A program made the position numbers and the translations under genes. This document shows, one piece after another, positions 44,808-52,539 of a stretch of DNA of 63,981 nucleotides. The DNA comes from Rikenellaceae bacterium (GTDB lineage: Bacteria > Bacteroidota > Bacteroidia > Bacteroidales > Rikenellaceae), in the NCBI GenBank assembly GCA_902362705.1, contig CABIXK010000010.1, positions 1 through 63,981 on the forward strand, in the 5' to 3' direction. Position 1 is the first letter of the stretch; each line of letters starts with the position of its first letter. The notes under the pieces are model-generated. The model did not search any database, was not told where the DNA came from, and worked only from the letters and a program-made list of their open reading frames with translations.

Positions 44808-45317
44808 ATGCAAGACCGCCGTTTTACCCTGCGCCGCGCCGCTGCGGCCGACGTGCAGACGCTCCGCCGCCTGGCCGAGGAGGCCTTTCCCGCAACCTAC
44901 CGCGAGATCCTCTCGGCGGAGCAGATCGACTATATGATGGAGTGGATGTACGCACGGGAGAAGATCCTCGGCGAGATGGCCGCCTCCACGGCGTGGTTCG
45001 TGGCCGAGGCCGACGGCGAGCCGTGCGGCTACCTCTCGGTCGAGCGGTCGGGCGACGAGGTGTGCATCCTCCGGAAGATCTACCTCGTGCCCCGCTTCCA
45101 GGGGTGCGGCGGCGGGGAGTTTCTCTTCCGCCGGGCCGTTGCGTGCGCGCGCGACCTCTGCGGGGGCCCCTGCCGCATGGAGCTCCACGTCAACCGCCGC
45201 AACCGCGCCCGCGGCTTCTACGAGCGGATGGGCATGCGCTGCCTGCGCAGCGGCGACTTCCCCATCGGCGGGGGTTATCTCATGAACGACTGGATCATGG
45301 GTCTGGAGATCGACTGA
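44808..45317 (+). CDS. GNAT-family acetyltransferase
   Basis: A 169-residue single-domain GNAT. The acetyl-CoA site is about residues 87-107 (LRKIYLVPRFQGCGGGEFLF; the usual QGKGIG loop is QGCGGG here). The C-terminal motif is NRRNRARGFYERMGM, typical of small-molecule or amino-group acetyltransferases. The N-terminal half (FPATYREILSAEQIDYMMEWMY) resembles the spermidine/PaiA-type subgroup. The substrate is unknown. A bidirectional hairpin (45352-45384) separates it from the convergent isomerase gene. Confidence 0.9.
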   Translation: MQDRRFTLRRAAAADVQTLRRLAEEAFPATYREILSAEQIDYMMEWMYAREKILGEMAASTAWFVAEADGEPCGYLSVERSGDEVCILRKIYLVPRFQGCGGGEFLFRRAVACARDLCGGPCRMELHVNRRNRARGFYERMGMRCLRSGDFPIGGGYLMNDWIMGLEID

Positions 45318-45351
45318 GGGTGCCCGGCCGGGTGCTGCCTTGCAGATACGA

Positions 45352-45384
45352 AGCGGGGCCGTCCTGACGAAGGGCGGCCCCGCT
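45352..45384. terminator. Hairpin between convergent genes
   Basis: AGCGGGGCCG and CGGCCCCGCT form a 10-bp stem between the GNAT and the mannose-6-phosphate isomerase gene. The T-run is weak. Confidence 0.55.
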
Positions 45385-45400
45385 CGTTGTCGCGTGCGCG

Positions 45401-47170
45401 CTACTTCATGAAGGCCTTGACCATCATGATCTCGCGCCCCGAGGTGTTGACGATGCGGTACGACCCGGCCGCGGCCGCTATGACCAGCGTCTCGGCGTAG
45501 CCCAGGCGGAAGCGTGCGCCGGCAGCGGTCGCCACCTCGGCGCTCTCGCCCTCCACGAGGTTCAGCACATGGCACTTGCCCTCGGTAGCTACCTCCGCTT
45601 CGGCCCCCGCGCCGATGCGGTAGCGGTGCACGTCGTAGGAGTGGTCGGGGTGGGTCCGGAGGTGCCACAGCTCCCAGCCGTCGCCCTGCTCGAGCAGCGC
45701 GGGGTGGGCCACCAGCTCCTGCCGCACCCGCTCGCCCTGGCGCTCGAAGCGCAGGTTCCGCATCGCGCGGGCGATGTTGAGCGGACGGGGCTTGCCGTCG
45801 AGGTCGAGCGCCAGCCAGTCGTACATCTTGAAAGTGAAGATGTAGGGCGTGGTGCTGATCTCGAGCACGAGGTTGTTGCGTCCCGAGCTGTGGAGCGTGC
45901 CCGGCGGGATGAGGTATAGCGCGTGCTTGGCCGAGGGCTCGGAGTGGATGTAGCGCGGCACGTCGAGCGGCGTGCCCCGGCGGAAGCTCTCGGTGAGCGC
46001 CTGCTCGAACTCCTCGGGGACGACCCCCTCGCGGAACCCGAGGTAGATCTCGGCCCCGGGGCGCGTGTCGAGGATGTAGTAGGTCTCCTCCTGCGTGAGC
46101 ACCTCGCCGAACTGCTCGCGGATGAAGGGGCGCTGGGGGTGGCACTGGATCGAGAGGTTGCCCCCGTCGAAGTTGTCGAGGTAGTCCATGCGGATGGGGA
46201 ACTCGTCGCCGTAGGCGGCGTAGCAGTCGCGGCCGACGACCTCCTCGCCCGCCTCGTACATGACCGTGTCGAACGACACCTCCAGCATCTTGTCCGAGCT
46301 CGCGAAGATGAGCCCGTTCTCGGGCACGATCAGCTCGAACGACCAGGCGTAGTTGGGCACGTCGTGCGGCAGCGCCGGGATGTGCTCGCGGATCCACTGG
46401 CCGCCCCACGCCCCCGGCTCGAACCAGGGCCGCACGCGGAAGCCGTTGCGGGCCATCTGCCGCAGGCCGCGGCGGATCTCCTCGCCCTCGGCCCAGGTGA
46501 TCTCCTCCTCGCGCTGGGCGTCGACCATGCAGTCGATGCGGGGCAGCAGCGCCTTCTTGTGGCGGTTGAGCACCGGCCAGTCGACGAAGTAGAAGCGCTT
46601 GTACATCTTCTTGGGGGGCTCGGCCTCGGCGGCGCCCAGGTTGGCGATGCTCGCGGCGCGGGCGCGGAACTGGATCTCGTTCTTGGGGATGTCGAGGTAG
46701 ACCAGCGGCCCCTCCCAGCCCGCCAGCGCGGCGCCCGTGCCGATGAGGATGTTGATCTCGGCCGCGGGGTCGGGTGCGAGGCGCGCGAGGCGCCCGGCGT
46801 CGAAGAAGTCGGCCAGCGCGAGCGGGGCGCGGAACCCGAAGATGGGGTCGTCGCCGCCCAGGTAGGGGGCTGCGAGGGCGTCGATCCGGTCGGGGCTCTT
46901 CATCGCCGCCCGCGCGTCCCACCACACGGGGCGCAGACCCAGTGCGGTCAGCGCCTCGCCCAGTCGCTCGGCGAAGCGGTCGAAGCGGACGCCGACATAG
47001 CCGTCGACCGTCACCTGCCGGTGCCCGGCCAGACGGCGTGCCAGCGAGGCGTAGTCGTCGTGGATTTTGCCCGCGCCCAGGTCGTGGACGGGGTAGGGAT
47101 CGTAGTTGCCCGGCTGCTCCCGTTTCTCGACGGGAAGCAGATACTGCGTGGTTTTTCTCAGTGCAGACAT
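45401..47170 (-). CDS. Class I mannose-6-phosphate isomerase, long form
   Basis: The product interconverts mannose-6-phosphate and fructose-6-phosphate. At 589 residues it is longer than E. coli ManA (391). The isomerase part lies in the C-terminal two-thirds, with metal-site motifs SIQCHPQRPF and EETYYILDTRPGAE and the cupin-like YLIPPGTLHSSG. The first 200 residues form a separate domain (DDYASLARRLAGHRQVTVDGY; INILIGTGAALAG) resembling a degenerate nucleoside/uridine-kinase fold without an intact Walker A. A ROK-family sugar kinase gene lies immediately upstream on the same strand and a GH92 mannosidase gene is divergent, supporting a role in mannose use. Confidence 0.9.
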   Translation of the reverse strand: MSALRKTTQYLLPVEKREQPGNYDPYPVHDLGAGKIHDDYASLARRLAGHRQVTVDGYVGVRFDRFAERLGEALTALGLRPVWWDARAAMKSPDRIDALAAPYLGGDDPIFGFRAPLALADFFDAGRLARLAPDPAAEINILIGTGAALAGWEGPLVYLDIPKNEIQFRARAASIANLGAAEAEPPKKMYKRFYFVDWPVLNRHKKALLPRIDCMVDAQREEEITWAEGEEIRRGLRQMARNGFRVRPWFEPGAWGGQWIREHIPALPHDVPNYAWSFELIVPENGLIFASSDKMLEVSFDTVMYEAGEEVVGRDCYAAYGDEFPIRMDYLDNFDGGNLSIQCHPQRPFIREQFGEVLTQEETYYILDTRPGAEIYLGFREGVVPEEFEQALTESFRRGTPLDVPRYIHSEPSAKHALYLIPPGTLHSSGRNNLVLEISTTPYIFTFKMYDWLALDLDGKPRPLNIARAMRNLRFERQGERVRQELVAHPALLEQGDGWELWHLRTHPDHSYDVHRYRIGAGAEAEVATEGKCHVLNLVEGESAEVATAAGARFRLGYAETLVIAAAAGSYRIVNTSGREIMMVKAFMK

Positions 47171-47191
47171 AGTTGTCGATTGGATTCCGTT

Positions 47192-48100
47192 CTACAGAAA
47201 GAGCGATGCCGCTCCGATCATGGCCGCGCGGTCGAGCAGCGCCGAGCGGCGCACCTCGGCCCGGCAGCCGGCGGCCGCGAGCCGCTCCCCGAGCGCCGGA
47301 CCGAAGAGCTCCCAGGCCCGTGCGATGTTGCCTCCCAGCAGCAGCGTGCGGCCCCCGAAGCGCTCGACGAGCGGCGCGGCGAAGGCGCCCAGCCGCGTGC
47401 CGTACTCCTCGAAGAGGCGGCGCGCCGTGCGGTCTCCCTCCTCGGCGCGGCGGGCCGCGTCGCGCGCGCCGGCGATCGTCTCGCCCGTCAGATAGTGCCA
47501 GCGGCGGCGGAACCAGCGGGTCGAGAAGGCGTCGTCGGCGATCCCATCCTCGAAGGGGAGGTGGTAGACCCAGCCGTGGGCCGGCACCGTGTCGCCCCGC
47601 TCCACGAGGCGCCGGTCGGCCACGAAGCCCGAGCCCACGCCCGTGCCGAGCGTGAGGGCCACCACGCGGTCCGTGTCGCGCGTCGCGCCGCCCAGACACT
47701 CGCCCAGCGCGAAGGCCGCGGCGTCGTTGACGAAGCGCAGGCGGAGCGGCCCGCAGCCGCAGCCGGCGAGGCGGTCGCGCAGCGAGGCGGCCACGTCGAG
47801 ACCCCATATGCGGTCGAACTTCTGCACGCCGTCGATGAGCGAGATGCCCCGCTCGTAGTCGAACGGGCCGGGGAAGGCCATGCCCACCTGCCCTACCGGG
47901 AGCGCCGAGGTGGCTACGGTCTGCCGGATGTTGCGCGCCCAGGCGTCGAGGATCTCGGTGGCCGGGGCGGTGCAGTCGACGGGTGTGGCGAGGGGGCTCG
48001 ACATGAGTTCGCCCGTGAGCAGGTCGACCACCGTCGACGAGACGTGGCTGCCGCCGATGTCGACGCCGGCGGCGAAGCGGGTGTTGTCGGGTCGTGTCAT
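47192..48100 (-). CDS. ROK-family sugar kinase lacking the zinc motif
   Basis: A 302-residue ASKHA-fold kinase. The ATP phosphate-1 loop is GVDIGGSHVSST (12-23), the catalytic Asp is in FVNDAAAFALGE, and the phosphate-2 loop is LTLGTGVGSGFV. The typical ROK GExGH and CxCGxxGCxE zinc motifs are absent; the region reads HGWVYHLPFED. ATG 48100 is chosen since the long open frame beyond it is antisense to GH92. It precedes the mannose-6-phosphate isomerase by 21 nt, so it probably phosphorylates mannose (or a related sugar) for that enzyme. Substrate is inferred from context. Confidence 0.88.
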   Translation of the reverse strand: MTRPDNTRFAAGVDIGGSHVSSTVVDLLTGELMSSPLATPVDCTAPATEILDAWARNIRQTVATSALPVGQVGMAFPGPFDYERGISLIDGVQKFDRIWGLDVAASLRDRLAGCGCGPLRLRFVNDAAAFALGECLGGATRDTDRVVALTLGTGVGSGFVADRRLVERGDTVPAHGWVYHLPFEDGIADDAFSTRWFRRRWHYLTGETIAGARDAARRAEEGDRTARRLFEEYGTRLGAFAAPLVERFGGRTLLLGGNIARAWELFGPALGERLAAAGCRAEVRRSALLDRAAMIGAASLFL

Positions 48101-48505
48101 GATTGCATGGGATAGGTATGGTTGGAAATATATGTTGGATTGTCTTTCTAATGTATGAACAATATTGCAATGCGAAAGTAGGCAATATTTTTTATCCCTG
48201 CAACACCCGGCGGGGTAAAAATCGCACTTCGTTCCGTGCCTTTCTTCTATCGGCCTGCGTGACAGCCTATTGTCATCTCCCCTTTCCCGTGCCTCTCCCG
48301 GCCGTTTCGGAGGCTTCTGCCGCGCGGTGTGCCGTGCGTCGTCGTCCCGGGCGAGGCGCCTGCACCGCTTCGGAGGGGGGGCGTCAGGGGCTCCGCCTCC
48401 CCGCCGCGGGGCAGAAAAGGGGCGACGGCTTGCAAATGCTTCGAAAATTTGTTTACTTTGCAGTAGTATTGTATGAACATGTAACCGATCCAACGAACGC
48501 TTCAT
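48101..48505. promoter_or_regulatory. Divergent control region of the mannose module
   Basis: The gap separates the ROK kinase (minus) from GH92 (plus). AT-rich promoter patches lie at both ends with GC-rich filler in the middle. Minus strand: TACTTTCG (48180-48173), followed 11 nt later by TGTTCATACA. Plus strand: TTACTTTG (48453-48460), followed 9 nt later by TGTATGAACA. The 10-mer TGTATGAACA thus occurs at 48152-48161 and 48470-48479, next to both presumed transcription starts. Confidence 0.55.
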
Positions 48506-51500
48506 ATGAAACACCCGCTGCTTGCACTGCTCGCCGCCGCGCTCTGCCTCGGAGCGTCGGCCGCACCGCGCGCCGCCGCGCCGGTCTGGTCGATCGGCCA
48601 GGCCGACGGCCGCCCCGACGGCTTCGCCCTGGCTCCCGACGGCTTCCGCGACTTCCTCGCCCGCGACTTCGGCTACGAGGACCGCTTTTATCTGGTGGGC
48701 CGCTCCGACCCGGCCGCCGACTTCCCCTACGTGCTTCCCGGCCCCGCCGACACGTGGGGCGGCACGTGGCCCACGTCGGGCTGGCGCACCCACTGCGCCA
48801 ACATCCTCTTCCGCCTCGACCGCGCGGCCGACGGCTGCACGCTGGAGGTGGACCTGGCCGACTACGCCAAGGGCTTCCTGCCGTTGGTCAAGGTCTCGGT
48901 CAACGGGCAGGCGATGAAGTTCCGGCTCGACGACCCGGCCGATCCCGCGCCGCGCCGCAAGCCGGGACAGAGCGAGCCGGTGGTCGACACGCTCTCCATC
49001 ACAGGGCACCTCGACTGCGCCACGCCGCGCCGGCTGACCGTTCCCGTCGCGCCGGGCGTGCTGCGCGCGGGCGGCAACTGCGTGACGATCACGGTGCTCG
49101 AGGGGGCGTGGATCCTCTTCGACCGCGTGGCCCTCACCGGTCCGCGGGGCGTGCGGTGCCTCGCGCCCGACGCGCTGTTCGTGCGCGACGTCGCGGCGGC
49201 CGACTACGAGCTCGGGGGCGCGCAGCCGCTGCTGGTCGACGTGGAGCATGTCGCGGGGCAGCCCCGCCTGAGCGTCGAGCTCGACGGCCGGGAGATCTTC
49301 TCGCGCACCGTCGAGCGGGGCCGCTACTGCTTCGAGGCGCCGATGCCCGCCGTCGCGAAGCCCCGCACGAGCCGCTACCGCATACTCTGCGACGGCCGCG
49401 AGGTGGCCTCGGGGCGCGTCGGCCGCGCGCCGCAGCGGACGCAGACCCCCGCCGACTACGTCGACACGCGCATCGGCACGGCCCACTCGCGCTGGATGAT
49501 CGCCCCGGGGCCGTGGATGCCCTTCAGCATGGTCAAGATGAGCCCCGACAACCAGAACGCCGGCTGGCAGGCGGGCTACGAGCCCTCGTTCGAGAACATC
49601 GGCTGCTTCAGCCACGTCCACGAGTGGACGCTCTCCGGGCTGGGGCTGATGGCCGCGAACGGCGATCTGAAGGTGCGCGTGGGCGACGAGCAGCGGCCCG
49701 ACGAGGGCTACCGCTCGCGCATCGACAAGCGCACCGAGCGGGCCGGCATCGGCTGCTATGCCGCCGACCTGACCGACTACGGCATCCGCGCCGAGATCAC
49801 CGCCACCACCCGCTGCGCCCTGAGCCGCTTCACCTTCCCCGCCGACCGCGGCCGGGGGCGCATCCTGCTGGAGTTCCACCCCCAGGCCGAGTACGACTTC
49901 CGCCTGCGCGGCGTCGAGGCGCGGCTGGTGGGCGACCGCCGCATCGAGGGGGCGTGCCGCCAGTACTCGCCCGGCGTGTGGAGCCACGACGCCGATCAGG
50001 ACTACGCCATACACTTCGTCGTGGAGTTCGACCGCCCGATCGCCGCGCTGGGCAGCTGGTGCGACGACAGCATCGAGCACGGCGTGGAGGGTCTGGTCGC
50101 GGGTCCCTGCCGCGAGGCGGGGCTCGTCGTCTCGTTCGACCCGGCGGAGGCGCCCGTGGTGCAGGTGCGCTCGGCCATCTCGCCCGTGAGCGTGGCCAAC
50201 GCCGCCGAGAACCTCGCCGCAGAGCTCGCAGGCCCCTTCGGCTGGGACTTCGAAGCCGTGAAGCAGCACCAGATCGACACCTGGAACGAGCTCTTCGCCC
50301 GCGTGGCCGTCCGCACCGACGACCGTCTGGAGAAGGTGCGCTTCTATAACAATATGTACCGCGCGCTGTGCAGCCGCAATACGTGGAGCGACGTCAATGG
50401 CGAGTGGGTCTCGACCGACGGCAGCGTGCGGCGCGTGGAGGACCCCGCGCGCGACGTCATGCTGAGCTGCGACGCCTTCTGGAACACCTTCTGGAACCTC
50501 AACCCGTTCTGGAACCTCGTGGCGCCCGAGTGGTCGGGCCGCTGGGTGCGCTCGCAGCTGGCGATGTACGACGCCGACGGCTGGCTGGCCAAGGGGCCTG
50601 CGGGGCTCAACTATATCCCCGTGATGGTGGCCGAGCACGAGATCCCGCTGATCGTCTCGGCCTGGCAGATGGGCATCCGCGACTTCGACGCGCGGAAGGC
50701 GCTGCGCGCCGCGGTGAAGATGCAGACCACCCCCGCCCGCAAGGTGCACAAGGGCTTCGCGGGCAACCGCGATCTGGCCGCCTACATGCGCTACTGCTAC
50801 GTGCCGAGCGACAAGGGGCGCTTCTCCAACACCATGGAGTACTCGTTCGACGACTGGACGGTGGGGCAGCTGGCGCTGGCGCTGGGCGACGAGGAGACCT
50901 ACCGCACCTTCGACGAGCGCGGCGGGTGGTGGCGCAACGTCATCAGCGACGAGGGTTACTGCCACCTGCGCGACAGCGAGGGGCGCTGGGCCGAGGGCTT
51001 CGACCCCTTCCGCAGCGGCGCCAACCACCACTACGTCGAGGGCAACGCCTGGCAGCTCACCTTCTTCGTGCCGCAGGACGTGCCGGCGCTGGTGGAGAAG
51101 ATCGGCCGCGAGCGCTTCGTCGACCGGCTGCTGTGGGGCTTCACGCGCGACGAGGCGTGGCGCTACAACGCCCCCAACGACCAGTACTGGGACCACCCCG
51201 TGGTGCAGGGCAACCAGCAGTCGATGCACTTCGCCTTCCTGTTCAACTATGCCGGTGCGCCGTGGGAGACCCAGCGCTGGAGCCGCTCGATCCTCGACCG
51301 CTACTACGGCGCCGGCGCGGCCAACGCCTATCTGGGCGACGAGGACCAGGGGCAGATGAGCGCCTGGGCGATCCTCGCCTCGCTGGGCCTCTTCCAGATG
51401 GACGGCGGGTGCGCCGCCGAGCCCGTGTACGAGATCGCCAGCCCGCTGTTCGAGGAGGTGACGATCGATCTGGGGGGCCGTTACGGCCGCGGCGAGCGCT

Positions 51501-51670
51501 TCACGATCAAGGCCCCCGGAGCCTCGCGCCGCAACATCTACGTGCAGCGCGCGACGCTCAACGGGCGGCCGCTGAGTTCGTTCCGCTTCCCGGCCTCGGA
51601 GCTGCTCCGGGGCGGCGAGCTGGTGGTCGAGATGGGGCCCGAGCCCAACCGGCAGTGGGGCGTGGAGTGA
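48506..51670 (+). CDS. GH92-family alpha-mannosidase with N-terminal binding domain
   Basis: This is a secreted or periplasmic calcium-dependent exo-alpha-mannosidase of 1054 residues. A signal peptide (1-24) is followed by a jelly-roll domain resembling the PL4/rhamnogalacturonan-lyase type (about 40-220), an Ig-like stretch, then the GH92 region starting YVDTRIGTAHSRW (about 318). Typical GH92 motifs are GCFSHVHEWTLSGLG, FYNNMYRALCSRNTW, YNAPNDQYWDHP and LGDEDQGQMSAW. GH92 enzymes trim mannose from N-glycans or yeast mannan. The divergent kinase and isomerase genes would process the released mannose. A terminator follows 20 nt after the stop. Confidence 0.93.
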   Translation: MKHPLLALLAAALCLGASAAPRAAAPVWSIGQADGRPDGFALAPDGFRDFLARDFGYEDRFYLVGRSDPAADFPYVLPGPADTWGGTWPTSGWRTHCANILFRLDRAADGCTLEVDLADYAKGFLPLVKVSVNGQAMKFRLDDPADPAPRRKPGQSEPVVDTLSITGHLDCATPRRLTVPVAPGVLRAGGNCVTITVLEGAWILFDRVALTGPRGVRCLAPDALFVRDVAAADYELGGAQPLLVDVEHVAGQPRLSVELDGREIFSRTVERGRYCFEAPMPAVAKPRTSRYRILCDGREVASGRVGRAPQRTQTPADYVDTRIGTAHSRWMIAPGPWMPFSMVKMSPDNQNAGWQAGYEPSFENIGCFSHVHEWTLSGLGLMAANGDLKVRVGDEQRPDEGYRSRIDKRTERAGIGCYAADLTDYGIRAEITATTRCALSRFTFPADRGRGRILLEFHPQAEYDFRLRGVEARLVGDRRIEGACRQYSPGVWSHDADQDYAIHFVVEFDRPIAALGSWCDDSIEHGVEGLVAGPCREAGLVVSFDPAEAPVVQVRSAISPVSVANAAENLAAELAGPFGWDFEAVKQHQIDTWNELFARVAVRTDDRLEKVRFYNNMYRALCSRNTWSDVNGEWVSTDGSVRRVEDPARDVMLSCDAFWNTFWNLNPFWNLVAPEWSGRWVRSQLAMYDADGWLAKGPAGLNYIPVMVAEHEIPLIVSAWQMGIRDFDARKALRAAVKMQTTPARKVHKGFAGNRDLAAYMRYCYVPSDKGRFSNTMEYSFDDWTVGQLALALGDEETYRTFDERGGWWRNVISDEGYCHLRDSEGRWAEGFDPFRSGANHHYVEGNAWQLTFFVPQDVPALVEKIGRERFVDRLLWGFTRDEAWRYNAPNDQYWDHPVVQGNQQSMHFAFLFNYAGAPWETQRWSRSILDRYYGAGAANAYLGDEDQGQMSAWAILASLGLFQMDGGCAAEPVYEIASPLFEEVTIDLGGRYGRGERFTIKAPGASRRNIYVQRATLNGRPLSSFRFPASELLRGGELVVEMGPEPNRQWGVE

Positions 51671-51690
51671 TCGCTGTCCCGGCGACGACG

Positions 51691-51725
51691 AAAAGGGCCG
51701 TCCCGTTCGGCGGGACAGCCCTTTT
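51691..51725 (+). terminator. Terminator after GH92
   Basis: AAAAGGGC-CGTCCCG-TTCGG-CGGGACA-GCCCTTTT; the symmetrical A and T runs allow function on both strands. Confidence 0.9.
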
Positions 51726-51737
51726 CGCATCGTATGC

Positions 51738-51929
51738 GGGATGCGTTGTTCGTGGGATGCGTTGTTCGTGGGATGCGTTGTTCGTGGGATGCGTTGTTCG
51801 CGGGATGCGTTGTTCGCGGGATGCGTTGTTCGCGGGATGCGTTGTTCGTGGGATGCGTTGTTCGCGGGATGCGTTGTTCGCGGGATGCGTTGTTCGCGGG
51901 ATGCGTTGTTCGCGGGATGCGTTGTGGTG
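51738..51929. repeat. Twelve tandem copies of a 16-bp unit
   Basis: The unit GGGATGCGTTGTTCGY occurs 12 times without a break, varying only between T and C at the last position until the final copy, which degenerates. It lies between the GH92 terminator and the 3' end of the DUF4924 gene. The unit contains no stop codon, which creates open frames on both strands that are artefacts. Confidence 0.95.
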
Positions 51930-51971
51930 CGGGTCGTTCGCAGTGCGGACCCTTCGCGGCCTTGCGCCGCT

Positions 51972-52538
51972 CTACCGCCCCTCGTCGCTCTTGAAGAGGT
52001 CGATCTCGCCCCGCTCGACCTTGCCGTGCATGGCCGCCAGCTCGCCCACCGCGGGCGAGATGTATTCGATGGTGTCCGTCACGGCCGACTTGCCCCCCTC
52101 GCCCTTGATGCGGTAGAGCATGGCGGCGTAGAGGGCGCGGAAGCAGAGCTCCGTGTCGCTCATGCCGGGGTTGCCCAGCACCTGTCTCAGGCGCGGCAGC
52201 TCGGCCTCGAGCCGCGCGTAGGTGGTGCGGTAGTGGGCCCCCACGGGGAGCTTCATCAGCTGCAGGTGCAGGTCGTGGAGGTCCTGGATGAGGTGCAGCG
52301 TGTGCTCCAGATGGCCCTTCTCCTCCTTGCCCTCCTGCCGCAGCAGCGAGGCCAGGTCGAGATACCACATCAGAAAGAGGTGCTTCTGCTCCTCGGCGAT
52401 GTCGCGGCGCGGCGCGATGAGCGTCGAGTAGATCGCCTCGGGGCTGAACTGCAACGCCCGCAGCAGGTCCTCCAGCTGCCAGAGGTAGAGTATGTATTCG
52501 GCGATGTTCTCGCGCCGTTTCTGCTTGGCTATGTCCAT
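51972..52538 (-). CDS. DUF4924 family protein
   Basis: A 188-residue soluble helical protein. It starts MDIAKQKRRENIAEYILYLWQ (given here as the family-typical basic start) and contains a conserved tract QHLFLMWY-like (KHLFLMWYLDLASLL) and PGMSDTELCFRALY. The family is restricted to Bacteroidetes and has no known function. Its start codon ends one base before the PiT stop codon, so it is co-transcribed with the phosphate transporter. This neighbourhood is the only hint to its role. Confidence 0.83.
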   Translation of the reverse strand: MDIAKQKRRENIAEYILYLWQLEDLLRALQFSPEAIYSTLIAPRRDIAEEQKHLFLMWYLDLASLLRQEGKEEKGHLEHTLHLIQDLHDLHLQLMKLPVGAHYRTTYARLEAELPRLRQVLGNPGMSDTELCFRALYAAMLYRIKGEGGKSAVTDTIEYISPAVGELAAMHGKVERGEIDLFKSDEGR

Positions 52539-52539
52539 C

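Noticed and set aside
47192..51730. Minus-strand open frame of 1512 codons across the ROK gene and antisense to GH92
   Set aside because: The part beyond 48100 is the antisense shadow of the GH92 gene, whose motifs are unmistakable. Long stop-free antisense frames are expected at this GC content and codon bias.
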